A DNA stretch of 64,000 nt from NCBI RefSeq assembly GCF_037201805.1, contig NZ_CP147404.1, forward strand, positions 1,016,001 to 1,080,000, in the 5' to 3' direction. Source of the DNA: Bacillus sp. FJAT-52991. GTDB lineage: Bacteria; Bacillota; Bacilli; Bacillales; Domibacillaceae. Position numbers and translations under genes: made by a program. Shown here in pieces: positions 18,378 to 26,936 of this stretch; position 1 is the first letter of the stretch, and the number at the start of each line of letters is the position of its first letter. The notes under the pieces were generated by a model. The model was not told where the DNA came from and searched no databases. It saw nothing but the letters and a program-made list of their open reading frames with translations.

Positions 18378-19523
18378 ATGAATCATCGATATCTTACGGA
18401 AGAACATCAAATTTTACGAGAATCTTTTCGGAAGTTTTTAAAGAAGGAAGCGGAGCCTCATTTTGACGAGTGGGAGAAAAATCGCCTCATTCCTCGCGAA
18501 TTTTGGACAAAGCTAGGGGAGCAAGGTTTTTTATGCCCAGCTGTTGATGAAAAATATGGGGGAATGAATGCTGATTTTGGCTATTCTGTCGTGATCACGG
18601 AAGAGCTAGAGCGGATAGGTACGAGCTTAGTAGGCGTTGGGTTACATAATGATATCGTCGTACCTTATATTGAGTCTTACGGAAATGACGAGCAAAAGGC
18701 CCGTTGGCTACCGAAGTGTGTAACAGGGGAATATATTACGGCTATTGCCATGACCGAGCCTGGGGCTGGTTCTGATTTAGCTAATATTAAAACGACGGCT
18801 GTACGTGATGGCGATCATTATATTATTAATGGGGAAAAAACCTTTATCACCAATGGAATACATTCTGATTTAATCATTTTGGCTTGTAAAACGGATACGT
18901 CGGTACAGCCAGGGTATAAGGGGATTAGTTTAATCGCTGTTGAGCGCGACACACCAGGTTTTAAAAGAGGAAAAAAATTAGAGAAGGTCGGACAGTGGGG
19001 ACAAGACACAGCCGAATTAATTTTTGAGGATGCTAAAGTACCTGTTAGCAATTTGCTTGGTGAAGAGGGAAAAGGATTTTATTACATGATGAATAAACTT
19101 CAGCAAGAGCGCCTCATCGTCACAATTGAAGCTATTGTAAGTGCCGAAGAGATGCTAGCGCTTACGATTGATTATGTGAAGAGCAGAAAGGCATTTGGTA
19201 AGTCGATTAGCCAATTTCAAAATACTCAATTTAAAATTGCGGAAATGGCAACAGAAATTCAAATCGGGCGTACATTCATTGACGATTTAATCGTCAACCA
19301 TATGGAAGGAAAAGAAGTGGTTAATCAGGTTTCGATGGCGAAATGGTGGACGACGGATATGGCGAAGCGGGTGGCAACTGAGTGTATGCAGCTACATGGA
19401 GGATATGGCTACATGGAGGAATATCCAATTGCTCGCAGATACCGTGATATACCAGTTCTGGCGATTTACGCGGGAACGAATGAAATTATGAAGCAAATTA
19501 TTGCCAAAAATTTAGAACTATAA
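18378..19523 (+). CDS. Acyl-CoA dehydrogenase
   Basis: A 381-residue FAD-dependent acyl-CoA dehydrogenase, normal family length. It shows the signature AMTEPGAGSDLA (residues about 124-135), the FITNG segment, and the C-terminal YAGTNEIMKQIIA region, where Glu is the expected catalytic base. It oxidises an acyl-CoA to the 2-enoyl-CoA and passes electrons to ETF. It is the first gene of a three-gene operon (18 bases to the thiolase) driven by the sigma-54 promoter. Together with the HSD10-like enzyme this suits degradation of a branched or short acyl-CoA such as 2-methylbutyryl-CoA, though fatty acyl-CoA is possible. Confidence 0.92.
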   Translation: MNHRYLTEEHQILRESFRKFLKKEAEPHFDEWEKNRLIPREFWTKLGEQGFLCPAVDEKYGGMNADFGYSVVITEELERIGTSLVGVGLHNDIVVPYIESYGNDEQKARWLPKCVTGEYITAIAMTEPGAGSDLANIKTTAVRDGDHYIINGEKTFITNGIHSDLIILACKTDTSVQPGYKGISLIAVERDTPGFKRGKKLEKVGQWGQDTAELIFEDAKVPVSNLLGEEGKGFYYMMNKLQQERLIVTIEAIVSAEEMLALTIDYVKSRKAFGKSISQFQNTQFKIAEMATEIQIGRTFIDDLIVNHMEGKEVVNQVSMAKWWTTDMAKRVATECMQLHGGYGYMEEYPIARRYRDIPVLAIYAGTNEIMKQIIAKNLEL

Positions 19524-19541
19524 AAAGGGGCGTGTAGGTAG

Positions 19542-20693
19542 ATGAGAGAAGTAGTGATTGTTGAAGGTGTTCGTTCGGCAGTAGGCAGACGTAAAGGAGC
19601 GTTTAGCAACACTCGTCCAGACGATCTAGCTGCAGAAGTGTTAAAAGGATTAGTCTCTCGAGCAGGAATCTCAGCGGATATGGTAGAGGATGTCATCTTC
19701 GGTTGTGTGTCCCAAGTGGGTGAACAATCCGTTAATATCGCAAGGCTAGCTTCGCTAATGGCTGATTTTCCAATCAGTGTTCCAGGAACAACGATTGATC
19801 GTCAATGTGGATCAAGTCAGCAAGCGGTTCATTTTGCCGCTCAAGCAATAGCATCAGGGGATATGGATATTGTGATTGCTGGCGGAGTAGAGAGTATGAC
19901 GCGCGTACCGATGTTTTCTAATCGGCTAGATGCTGAATGGAGCGAACAGCTCACTTCTAAACATGAAATTATTCATCAAGGCTTGTCAGCCGAAAGAATA
20001 GCTGATCAATGGGGATTCAGCCGTGAGATGTTAGATGAGTTTTCTTATAATAGTCATCAAAAAGCGCTGCAAGCTCAAGCTGAAGGAAGATTTAACAAAG
20101 AGATTTTGCCGATTGAGGCAACGCTTGAGGATGGATCTAAAGTGCTCGTTAGTGAAGATGAAGGGCCTAGAAAAGAGACAACAATTGAAAGATTACAAAG
20201 TTTAAAGCCCGTCTTTAAAGAAGGTGGAAAGGTTCACGCAGGAAATGCAAGTCAAATGAGTGATGGAGCAGCCGCCTTGTTGATCATGTCTCGAGAAAAA
20301 GCGGATGAGTTACAGTTAACACCTCGTTTTCGAATTGTTGCCCGTACTGTTATCGGTTCTGATCCAACATTGATGTTGACGGGACCGATTGATGCAACGG
20401 AGAAAGCTTTAAAGAAAGCTGGATTAACGATTGACGATATCGATTTATATGAAGTGAATGAGGCTTTCGCTTCTGTACCACTTGCTTGGCTAGCTGATAC
20501 CGGGGCTAATCCAGAAAAATTGAATGTTAACGGTGGAGCGATTGCGTTAGGACATCCCCTTGGTGCAACAGGGGCAAAATTGATGATTACGTTGATGAAT
20601 GAATTAGAACGAACAAATGGTCGTTACGGCTTGCAAGCTGTGTGTGAAGGGCATGGCATGGCTAATGCAACGATTATTGAGCGGATCGATTAA
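19542..20693 (+). CDS. Thiolase (acetyl-CoA C-acyltransferase)
   Basis: A 383-residue type II thiolase. Cys89 in DRQCGSSQQ is the acyl-accepting nucleophile. The [11 protein letters not shown] block, [15 protein letters not shown] with the catalytic His, and the CEGHGMAN segment with the second active Cys are all present. It cleaves 3-ketoacyl-CoA with CoA to give acetyl-CoA and a shortened acyl-CoA. The spacing to its neighbours (18 and 29 bases) puts it in the middle of the sigma-54 operon. Confidence 0.93.
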   Translation: MREVVIVEGVRSAVGRRKGAFSNTRPDDLAAEVLKGLVSRAGISADMVEDVIFGCVSQVGEQSVNIARLASLMADFPISVPGTTIDRQCGSSQQAVHFAAQAIASGDMDIVIAGGVESMTRVPMFSNRLDAEWSEQLTSKHEIIHQGLSAERIADQWGFSREMLDEFSYNSHQKALQAQAEGRFNKEILPIEATLEDGSKVLVSEDEGPRKETTIERLQSLKPVFKEGGKVHAGNASQMSDGAAALLIMSREKADELQLTPRFRIVARTVIGSDPTLMLTGPIDATEKALKKAGLTIDDIDLYEVNEAFASVPLAWLADTGANPEKLNVNGGAIALGHPLGATGAKLMITLMNELERTNGRYGLQAVCEGHGMANATIIERID

Positions 20694-20722
20694 TTTTTTA
20701 TTTAATAAAGAACCGAGGAGGA

Positions 20723-21499
20723 ATGAAGGTGGAGTTGAATCAAAGTGTGGCTGTTGTAACGGGTGGAGCTTCAGGATTAGGAGAAGCGACGGTCAAACAT
20801 GTCGTTGAACATGGTGGGAAGGCTGTTATTTTAGATATGAATGAAGCGAATGGGGCTGCTCTTGTGGAACAGCTTGGACATGAGCATGTGATATTTGTAA
20901 AAGCGGATGTAACGAATGAGGAAGAGATCACACACGCGCTAGACCAAGCGATTGAAGCGTTTGGAAAAGTTAATCTAGTTGTTAATTGTGCCGGGATTGG
21001 TACCCCAAAGAAAGTGCTATCAAAAGGGAAGGCTACTAGTTTAAGTGAGTACAATAAAGTTATTCAGGTGAATCTAGTGGGTACGTTTAATGTGATTCGT
21101 TTAGCGGCAGAGCGGATGGTCTCTAATGAGGTGAATGAGAAGGGAGAACGGGGAGTCATTATTTCTACAGCATCAGTAGCAGCGTTTGAAGGTCAAATTG
21201 GTCAAGCGGCTTATAGTGCCTCTAAAGGTGGTGTCGTGGCTATGACATTACCAATTGCTAGAGAATTAGCGAAAGACGGCATCCGAGTAATGGCGATCGC
21301 ACCAGGGTTATTCGAGACACCAATGTTTAACACATTACCAGAAGCGGCGCGAGTAGCACTTGGAGCGATGACTCCTTTCCCATCCAGGCTTGGTCGACCA
21401 CAAGAATATGCTCAATTAGTGCAAGCGATCGTGGAAAATTCGATGTTAAATGGAGAGGTGATTCGGCTAGACGGAGCGATTCGAATGCAACCGAAATAA
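20723..21499 (+). CDS. SDR-family 3-hydroxyacyl-CoA dehydrogenase (HSD10-like)
   Basis: A 258-residue SDR. The nucleotide-binding [10 protein letters not shown] motif (residues about 13-22) and the YSASKGG catalytic Tyr-Lys motif are intact. The segment [27 protein letters not shown] is characteristic of the type-2 3-hydroxyacyl-CoA dehydrogenase (HSD17B10) subgroup, which oxidises 3-hydroxy-2-methylbutyryl-CoA and short 3-hydroxyacyl-CoAs with NAD. As last gene of the operon it supplies the step between hydration and thiolysis; the enoyl-CoA hydratase must be encoded elsewhere. Confidence 0.85.
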   Translation: MKVELNQSVAVVTGGASGLGEATVKHVVEHGGKAVILDMNEANGAALVEQLGHEHVIFVKADVTNEEEITHALDQAIEAFGKVNLVVNCAGIGTPKKVLSKGKATSLSEYNKVIQVNLVGTFNVIRLAAERMVSNEVNEKGERGVIISTASVAAFEGQIGQAAYSASKGGVVAMTLPIARELAKDGIRVMAIAPGLFETPMFNTLPEAARVALGAMTPFPSRLGRPQEYAQLVQAIVENSMLNGEVIRLDGAIRMQPK

Positions 21500-21522
21500 A
21501 GGAATAGAACAGTTTTATCAAA

Positions 21523-21610
21523 GGGCTGACATCCATAAGGAAACCCAGTATATAAAGCGACTTACACTCTTTATATACTGGATTCCGTGGTCAGCTCCTT
21601 TTCTTTTGAA
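21523..21610 (+). terminator. Long hairpin terminator of the sigma-54 operon
   Basis: An inner perfect 13-bp stem CCAGTATATAAAG / CTTTATATACTGG is enclosed by an outer GGCTGAC / GTCAGC pairing, followed by TTTTCTTTT. Confidence 0.85.
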
Positions 21611-21678
21611 ATTGATTTCATGATCATAAATTTTCTTCTATATCAATTTCTTTTTATTTACATTTGTAGTAGAAAATA

Positions 21679-21687
21679 TGATATAAT
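21679..21687 (+). promoter_or_regulatory. Extended -10 promoter of the AbrB-like gene
   Basis: TGATATAAT is a perfect extended -10 hexamer. A TTTACA at 21657 could act as -35, but the 19-base spacing is long. Confidence 0.55.
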
Positions 21688-21718
21688 TTCCGTAATGAAT
21701 GTAAAGGGGGGACGAGAA

Positions 21719-22000
21719 GTGAAGTCAACCGGAATTGTTCGAAAAGTAGATCAACTTGGGAGAATTGTTGTTCCGAAAGAATTACGAAAAAATTTATCGA
21801 TTGATATAAAAGATGCCATGGAAATTTTTGTAGATGAGGATAAAATCATTTTAAGAAAATACAAGGCTGAACAGGCTTGTATTATTACAGGTGAAGTGAC
21901 ATCTGAAAATATTAGTCTATTTAATGGGAAAATCCACTTAAGTCCAAATGGGGTAGAACTATTAAAGAAAGAATTAGAACAAATTAGTGACAAGTCATAG
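21719..22000 (+). CDS. AbrB-family transition-state regulator
   Basis: A 93-residue protein with the AbrB/SpoVT swapped-hairpin DNA-binding domain at the N-terminus: KSTGIVRKVDQLGRIVVPKELRK, then DIKDAMEIFVDEDKIILRKY. The GTG at 21719, preceded by GGGGGG, gives the family N-terminus; longer in-frame starts upstream would add a non-conserved hydrophobic stretch. The C-terminal half (ACIITGEVTSENISLFNGKIHLS) matches the multimerisation region of AbrB/Abh proteins. It likely represses stationary-phase genes during growth. Whether it is AbrB, Abh or a further paralogue cannot be decided here. Confidence 0.88.
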   Translation: MKSTGIVRKVDQLGRIVVPKELRKNLSIDIKDAMEIFVDEDKIILRKYKAEQACIITGEVTSENISLFNGKIHLSPNGVELLKKELEQISDKS

Positions 22001-22073
22001 GAATACGCGAAATGAAGCTCGTATATTTTGGCTGTACCTATAAAAAATTTCTTATGTATGTCGATATTAAGAG

Positions 22074-22156
22074 TATAAAAAGGCAAACTTGATGAAAGTC
22101 AAGGACGCAAAGCTACGGACCTAAGCAGCTTCAGCTGTATGGCCGCCGGGCTGCTA
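22074..22156 (+). promoter_or_regulatory. Cyclic-di-GMP-I (GEMM) riboswitch aptamer
   Basis: The conserved GEMM-I landmarks appear in order: AAAAAGGCAAAC, a stem closed by a GAAA tetraloop, GGACGCAAAGC, ACCTAAGCAGC, and ATGGCCGCCGGGCTGC. The tetraloop and the P3 receptor are in their normal places. It lies in the leader of a secreted protein gene, a typical GEMM-I target. Confidence 0.92.
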
Positions 22157-22197
22157 ATCTCCTTTTTGAAGTGAGATGGCGACTTTGATGAGGAGAT
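22157..22197 (+). promoter_or_regulatory. Predicted expression platform hiding the ribosome binding site
   Basis: ATCTCCT (22157-22163), directly after the aptamer, is perfectly complementary to AGGAGAT (22191-22197), which contains the Shine-Dalgarno sequence of the next gene. This suggests control of translation start. Which ligand state frees the site is not decided. Confidence 0.6.
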
Positions 22198-22204
22198 GTT
22201 TAGT

Positions 22205-23107
22205 GTGAAGATGTTAAGAAAGTTTGTGTTCGTATTGATCGCTGTATTAATTTTAGAAAGTGCAGGTTTTGTGATGATCAAGCAAAATGTGGCTGCAAGC
22301 GAACAACCCACACCAAAAGCGACATGGCTATGGGATACAGCAGAGATTGTGTCTAATAAAGATCAGTTGCTGAATTTTATGAAACAAAATCAAGTGACAG
22401 ATGTATATTTGCAAATAAATAAGGATATTCCTGCAAGTGCTTATAAAGCGTTTATTCAACAAGCAAGCGTCAATGATATAAAGGTACATGCACTTGATGG
22501 TGCACCATCGTGGGTGTCTAGTACAGGCCTTGCTTCTCAAAAAAAATTTTTTGATTGGGTACAAGATTACCAACTTCATGCCTTACCTGAGGAACAGTTT
22601 TCAGGCATTCATTTAGATGTGGAACCTTACTTATACGCAGGCTGGAAAAAAAAATATCAACAAACTGTCCAATCTTATCAATCATTGTTGCTTGAAGCGA
22701 ATCAACGGGCTCAACAATTGGGGTTACCTTTAGCGGCGGATATTCCATTTTGGTTTGATAGTAGATTTTATGATAATCAATTTGGAAAAGGTAAACTGTC
22801 TGATTGGGTTATTGCTCATACAGATTCGGTGACAATCATGGCCTATCGTGATCAAGCACTAGGTTCAAATGGGATAGTGAAATTAGTTGAAGATGAGATC
22901 AATTACGCAGCATCGATAAACAAAAAAGTATCCATTGGTGTAGAAACACTAGCTTCTCAGGAGGGAGAATTTATCTCTTTCTATGAAGAAGGACAAGCAG
23001 CCATGTGGGAGCAATTGCAAATCGTCCAGTCTTCATACGAAAGCCTTCCTAGCTTTGATGGATTTTCTATTCATTCCTTACAAGGCTGGATGAATTTACA
23101 ACCATAA
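22205..23107 (+). CDS. Secreted TIM-barrel glycoside-hydrolase-like protein
   Basis: A 300-residue protein with a hydrophobic signal sequence (about residues 4-28, cleavage plausible after VAASEQ). The GTG at 22205 is chosen: AGGAG lies nine bases upstream, while the ATG at 22196 is inside the ribosome binding site. The mature part begins ATWLWDT and contains GIHLDVEPYL, a strand with Asp and Glu in the usual place for TIM-barrel catalytic acids, and later VTIMAYRD. I do not recognise a named family. It may act on or sense an extracellular polysaccharide, in keeping with c-di-GMP control of the motile/sessile switch (inference). Confidence 0.75.
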   Translation: MKMLRKFVFVLIAVLILESAGFVMIKQNVAASEQPTPKATWLWDTAEIVSNKDQLLNFMKQNQVTDVYLQINKDIPASAYKAFIQQASVNDIKVHALDGAPSWVSSTGLASQKKFFDWVQDYQLHALPEEQFSGIHLDVEPYLYAGWKKKYQQTVQSYQSLLLEANQRAQQLGLPLAADIPFWFDSRFYDNQFGKGKLSDWVIAHTDSVTIMAYRDQALGSNGIVKLVEDEINYAASINKKVSIGVETLASQEGEFISFYEEGQAAMWEQLQIVQSSYESLPSFDGFSIHSLQGWMNLQP

Positions 23108-23116
23108 ATCTACATG

Positions 23117-23151
23117 AAAACACGACTTTATTGGTCGTGTTTTTTATTTTG
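23117..23151 (+). terminator. Terminator after the c-di-GMP-regulated gene
   Basis: Perfect 10-bp stem AAAACACGAC / GTCGTGTTTT, loop TTTATTG, then T-rich sequence. Confidence 0.92.
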
Positions 23152-23289
23152 TTTTATTGATATACGACAGGGGAATTTTCTTCAAAACAAGGCTAGGCTT
23201 CCCTCAGTTGAAGAAGCCTGGCACTTGTTGAGAAAGCCATAATTAATGGTGAAGGAACAACGAAGAATTTGGAGAATTGAACGATTTGC

Positions 23290-23376
23290 CTAGTATACGA
23301 AAGAAGCACCAATAATAATTAACAGAATGAACAAGACGACGATCAAAGCAAATCCACCGCCATAGCCGTAACCCAT
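23290..23376 (-). CDS. YjcZ-family sporulation membrane peptide
   Basis: A 28-residue peptide, MGYGYGGG followed by one hydrophobic helix (FALIVVLFILLIIIGASF) and a short end VY. A perfect AGGAGGTG lies six bases before the ATG. The glycine/tyrosine-rich head plus single membrane helix is the pattern of the YjcZ/YjcM family of sporulation peptides in Bacillaceae. It is alone on the minus strand between two plus-strand units. Likely made in the mother cell or forespore late in sporulation, by family analogy only. Confidence 0.85.
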   Translation of the reverse strand: MGYGYGGGFALIVVLFILLIIIGASFVY

Positions 23377-23493
23377 ATTTTTCACCTCCTTGCTGAGAGG
23401 AATAATACATAGTATGAAATGTTAGTGAAAATGTTTAGACTTTCACATCTTGTCTACTGAGTAGAACGGTGTTTTTTTGTATTTGGATAATTA

Positions 23494-23543
23494 TTGATTT
23501 ATTTGGCAATAAGATGTATAGTACCTTACAACAGTAATGTACT
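23494..23543 (+). promoter_or_regulatory. SigA promoter with GntR operator
   Basis: TTGATT (23494-23499), a 17-base spacer and TATAGT (23517-23522) form a good sigma-A promoter. An imperfect palindrome AGTACcTTAC-aaca-GTAAtGTACT (23520-23543) overlaps the -10 and start region. It resembles operators of YtrA-type GntR regulators (AGT...ACT ends), so the first gene product probably represses its own operon. Confidence 0.75.
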
Positions 23544-23567
23544 GTGTTAGAGGATGGTGATAGAAAC

Positions 23568-23948
23568 TTGATATTAGATGTAGATGGAATGAAACCAATT
23601 TATGTACAGATTGCTGAGTGTATCGAAGCAGAAATTTTAAATGGAAAGTTTAAAGCAGATCAAAAAGTATATTCCCAATATCAATTAGCGGAAATGTTTA
23701 ATATTAATCCAGCAACAGCAGCTAAGGGGCTTAATTTATTGACGGATGAAAATATTTTATACAAAAAGCGCGGGCTTGGAATGTTTGTTTCAGCAACAGC
23801 AAAAGCAACGATTATCAATAAAAGAAAAAATCACACATTAAAGAGGTTAGTGTCGGACATTGTGAAGGAAGCAAAACAGCTCCATGTCAGTGAAGAAGAA
23901 TTAATAGCCATGATTAAGGCAGTGAAGCATGAGGGGGGAGTAGAATGA
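23568..23948 (+). CDS. GntR-family regulator, YtrA type
   Basis: A 126-residue regulator with an N-terminal winged helix (PIYVQIAECIEAEIL ... YSQYQLAEMFNINPATAAKGL) and a short C-terminal dimer helix region, the size of the YtrA subfamily. The TTG at 23568 is chosen since it gives the family start MILDVDGM and follows GGTGAT by eight bases. YtrA members repress ABC transporter operons and respond to cell-wall-active agents or unknown signals. The gene overlaps the ATPase gene by four bases and has a palindromic operator upstream. Confidence 0.88.
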   Translation: MILDVDGMKPIYVQIAECIEAEILNGKFKADQKVYSQYQLAEMFNINPATAAKGLNLLTDENILYKKRGLGMFVSATAKATIINKRKNHTLKRLVSDIVKEAKQLHVSEEELIAMIKAVKHEGGVE

Positions 23949-24829
23949 ATATAGTCCAATGTACGAATGTAACGAAAGCTTTTGGTCAATCAAAAGCTTT
24001 GAATAATTTGTCTTTTGAGATTGAAGAAAACAAGATTACTGGCTTAATTGGCCGAAACGGGGCAGGAAAAACGACCTTGTTAAAAATTATTTCTGGATTT
24101 ATAAAGCAAACATCTGGAGAGATTCAAGTTTTTTCTGAACAGCCGTTTAACAGTCTTTTTGTATCAGCTAACTCTATTTTTATTGATGATCATATGAGCT
24201 TACCGCCAACATTAAATCTTGAAGAGATATTAACAGTAGCAGCCAATTTTTATGAACATTGGGATCAAGAATTAGCGAACCGATTAGTGGATTATTTTGT
24301 TTTTGACCGAAAACAACATCATGACAATCTTTCAAAGGGAAAGAAGCATACGTTTAATATGATACTTGGGTTATCGTCTCGCTGTGCATTAACGATTTTT
24401 GACGAGCCGGCAACAGGAATGGATGCTGCTGTGCGAAAAGACTTTTACCGAGCCTTATTGAAAGATTATTTAATCTATCCTCGTACCATTATTATATCAA
24501 CTCATTACTTAGATGAGATTGAAGATTTATTGGAAGACGTTCTGCTAATTCATGCTGGCGAAAAATATTTTCATATACCGATGATTGACTTAAAAGAATG
24601 GGCTATTGGTGTCAGAGGCAAGACTGCAGATGTGATGGAATGGATAAAAGATAAAGAAGTGATTCATCAGCAAAGTATAAGTATTGATAGTCAGTATGCG
24701 GTGTTAAGAAATAAGGATATCCCTTCAAATTTGCCAGCGGGAATGACGGTTTCAGCAGTTCGTCCATCGGATGTATGTGTGTATTTGACAAATAACACAA
24801 AGGGAGGGATTGATGATGTCTTTAACTAA
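23945..24829 (+). CDS. ABC transporter ATP-binding protein
   Basis: A 294-residue ATPase. Walker A is GRNGAGKTT (residues about 37-45), Walker B is LTIFDEPATGMD, and the H-loop is STHYLDEIED. The ABC signature is degenerate (LSKGKKHTFNMILG rather than LSGGQ), as is usual for the YtrB-like group. The C-terminal 90 residues are an extra domain. It overlaps both neighbours, so regulator, ATPase and permease are made together. It would energise the two membrane proteins that follow; the substrate is unknown. Confidence 0.9.
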   Translation: MNIVQCTNVTKAFGQSKALNNLSFEIEENKITGLIGRNGAGKTTLLKIISGFIKQTSGEIQVFSEQPFNSLFVSANSIFIDDHMSLPPTLNLEEILTVAANFYEHWDQELANRLVDYFVFDRKQHHDNLSKGKKHTFNMILGLSSRCALTIFDEPATGMDAAVRKDFYRALLKDYLIYPRTIIISTHYLDEIEDLLEDVLLIHAGEKYFHIPMIDLKEWAIGVRGKTADVMEWIKDKEVIHQQSISIDSQYAVLRNKDIPSNLPAGMTVSAVRPSDVCVYLTNNTKGGIDDVFN

Positions 24830-25562
24830 TGTAACGTTAGGAAATGTAGTGAAAAAGCAATATGTATTTAAGTTGAAATCTTATATAGGTGCTTTAACTG
24901 CACTGATTTCTGTCCAGCTTTTGGCCATGTTTTTTTCCTTTAACGCTTCTAGCATGAGCTCGACAAGCAGAGAAGGACTTACTGTAAAGATTACTTACTA
25001 TTCCGCTGATATTGTCGTTATATTCACTATCGTTTGGGCGTTTATTATCGCGAGCATTTTGCCAACAAAAGCTTATAGGAATGATGATTTTACATTTGTA
25101 ACTAATCGGGTCAGCAGCCATATATCCAATATACTTATTTTATTCACGCTGAGCATGTTAGGAGGTATCACTGCTATTTCAGTGAGCTTTTTGTTAAGAG
25201 TGATCGCTTATTTTTTTACTGATATTCAATTTACAAATATTAATTATTTATTTCATGCACCGCATCATTTGTTAATAGGGGTCATTGCCGCTAGTCTTTA
25301 TATGTTCTTATTTAGTGCATTAGGTTATTTTGCTGGCACGCTTGTTCAGCTAAGTCGTGCGTTTATTTTCTTATTGCCTATATTATATTTAGGTCCATTG
25401 TTAGTAGGCGCTACTAGCGGGAGAGATATGACTGCTATTTATCAATTTTTCTTTGGTGAATCATCAATCCTGCTGTTTGTAATAAAAGTTTTTATCACCG
25501 TTGCTCTGCTGTTTACTTGCTCGATAGCCTTATCGAATAGAATGGAGGTTCGGCAAGTATGA
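24816..25562 (+). CDS. ABC transporter permease
   Basis: A 248-residue integral membrane protein with six predicted helices, arranged as an ABC-2-type permease partner of the preceding ATPase. The third of three successive start codons (TTG, ATG, ATG from 24810) is chosen because AGGGAGG lies eight bases from it; the choice changes only two residues. Its start overlaps the ATPase end and its stop overlaps the next start. No sequence family was recognised by name. Confidence 0.78.
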   Translation: MSLTNVTLGNVVKKQYVFKLKSYIGALTALISVQLLAMFFSFNASSMSSTSREGLTVKITYYSADIVVIFTIVWAFIIASILPTKAYRNDDFTFVTNRVSSHISNILILFTLSMLGGITAISVSFLLRVIAYFFTDIQFTNINYLFHAPHHLLIGVIAASLYMFLFSALGYFAGTLVQLSRAFIFLLPILYLGPLLVGATSGRDMTAIYQFFFGESSILLFVIKVFITVALLFTCSIALSNRMEVRQV

Positions 25563-26242
25563 GTCCATTAGTCGTTGTTACACTTATTATTATATTTGTC
25601 GTTTTTGCTATTTTGGTGAAAATAATCAATAAATCAGGAAGGATTTTTTCTTACAATCGAGTAAAATGGCTGTTTGTAAGTTATCTCTTTGTGTTAGTGA
25701 CTTCCATTGTTGTCTATACCTTTATTCCCTATGAAAATGCTAATGGAAAAGAAAGAGATGAAAATAATGTAAACTTAGTTGAAACCGCACTTGCTGGTAA
25801 AACGGACCAAATAACGGATTCCTATAAAAAGAAGGAATGGCTTTTTGAATATAAAGGGAATTGGATTGAATTAGAATTGCCTGATGATCAGTATTCAGAA
25901 TTAACTATTGTCATTGAAAGAAAAGATAAAAATGATGGGAAAGTAGAAGCCACTCTTTATCACCCCAAGTCTTTTGCTAACGATATAGATATTACAGATC
26001 AGCTTGGTCTGATGGATCTTCATTTGAAGAAGGATACACTGACGCTGACTAAACCTCACGAAATACATTTAGAATTTACCCAATTTACAAAAGAATTCCC
26101 TATCACTCAGTTTACCGGAGAAAATTGGATAGATGATGGGCCGATTGCCATCAATCAAGGACTACTTTACTTACGTATTCCCAAGAACTTAAATATAGTT
26201 GAATCAACGGATGTATCAAATATTCATTATGTTGGTGAGTGA
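25559..26242 (+). CDS. Membrane-anchored protein of the GntR/ABC operon, unknown
   Basis: A 227-residue protein with two N-terminal membrane helices (about residues 4-22 and 36-58) and a 165-residue soluble, probably extracytoplasmic beta-rich part. It overlaps the permease by four bases, which ties it to the transporter. It may be an accessory sensor or lipid/peptide-binding partner of the ABC system; no known motif was seen. A GC-rich hairpin follows the stop. Confidence 0.65.
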   Translation: MSPLVVVTLIIIFVVFAILVKIINKSGRIFSYNRVKWLFVSYLFVLVTSIVVYTFIPYENANGKERDENNVNLVETALAGKTDQITDSYKKKEWLFEYKGNWIELELPDDQYSELTIVIERKDKNDGKVEATLYHPKSFANDIDITDQLGLMDLHLKKDTLTLTKPHEIHLEFTQFTKEFPITQFTGENWIDDGPIAINQGLLYLRIPKNLNIVESTDVSNIHYVGE

Positions 26243-26257
26243 TTAGTAGTTGGCGGG

Positions 26258-26290
26258 ACCTCTCCCCTCTTTGTTGGGGAGGGGAGAGGT
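26258..26290. terminator. Hairpin between convergent genes
   Basis: ACCTCTCCCC and GGGGAGAGGT form a 10-bp GC-rich stem. There is no clear T run, so its terminator activity is uncertain. Confidence 0.5.
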
Positions 26291-26294
26291 AGAT

Positions 26295-26558
26295 TTAATG
26301 CTCAAGTAAAATCATATTATTTTGCATTTGTTGAATTTGTAATTTCATTCTTCTGAGTTGTTCTTTTTGTTGAGCATTGGCACTATGGCTTAGTTTATCA
26401 AGATCATTAAGGGTTTGTTCGAGCATGAACTGTGATTGGGTGAATTTAGTGTCATTGTCATGTTCTTGAGTGGAAGCTTCTTTATATTGCTCTTCTGCCG
26501 AGTGAAGGGTTTCCTTACATTGTGTCAGGAATTGTTCCATCGCTTGCCTTGTTGCCAT
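26295..26558 (-). CDS. DUF2524/YtzC-like coiled-coil protein
   Basis: An 87-residue helical protein starting MATRQAMEQFLTQCKETL and ending RRMKLQIQQMQNNMILLEH; nearly the whole chain is predicted coiled coil. The start at 26558 is preferred because GAGGAG lies nine bases upstream; the longer frame begins in the leader of the divergent sspL gene. Pattern and length match the small YtzC (DUF2524) family of Bacillus, function unknown. It is divergent to the SspL-like gene, so both could be switched on in sporulation. Confidence 0.75.
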   Translation of the reverse strand: MATRQAMEQFLTQCKETLHSAEEQYKEASTQEHDNDTKFTQSQFMLEQTLNDLDKLSHSANAQQKEQLRRMKLQIQQMQNNMILLEH

Positions 26559-26672
26559 ATAGATCATCTCCTCATACGGAAATTGATGAAATTCATCATC
26601 CATAGTTTTACCGCTTTTCTTTTGGATTATCACTTGATTTTTAGCAAATAGTAAAAGCAGGAGGTGTTTCAT

Positions 26673-26807
26673 ATGGGTAAAAGCAAAAATCGAGGCAATC
26701 CAGTAAGCGGTGTCAATCCTCAAGGATATTCTGGTGGAGGCAAAGGAGATACAAGTCCAAAGTCTCGCTTAGAAAGCATAGCGAAACATAGCAATACGAA
26801 AAGGTAA
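26673..26807 (+). CDS. sspL: Small acid-soluble spore protein L-like
   Basis: A 44-residue basic, glycine-rich protein (MGKSKNRGNPVSGVNPQGYS...) that ends KHSNTKR. The GVxPQG block and the SNTKR end match SspL of Bacillus, a minor SASP of the forespore. AGGAGGTG is eight bases before the ATG. It is followed by the immunity-type gene cluster but is unlikely to be related to it. Confidence 0.78.
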   Translation: MGKSKNRGNPVSGVNPQGYSGGGKGDTSPKSRLESIAKHSNTKR

Positions 26808-26936
26808 CAAGAGGAGGGTGTCGCTTTGGAAGACACCCTTACTTTTCATCAGAATATGTACGGACATGAAAATAGGAAGGAAAATAGGGAAAGATGTCGA
26901 AGGTTTAAGAGGAAAAATAAGGGTGAAAAGGATGGT

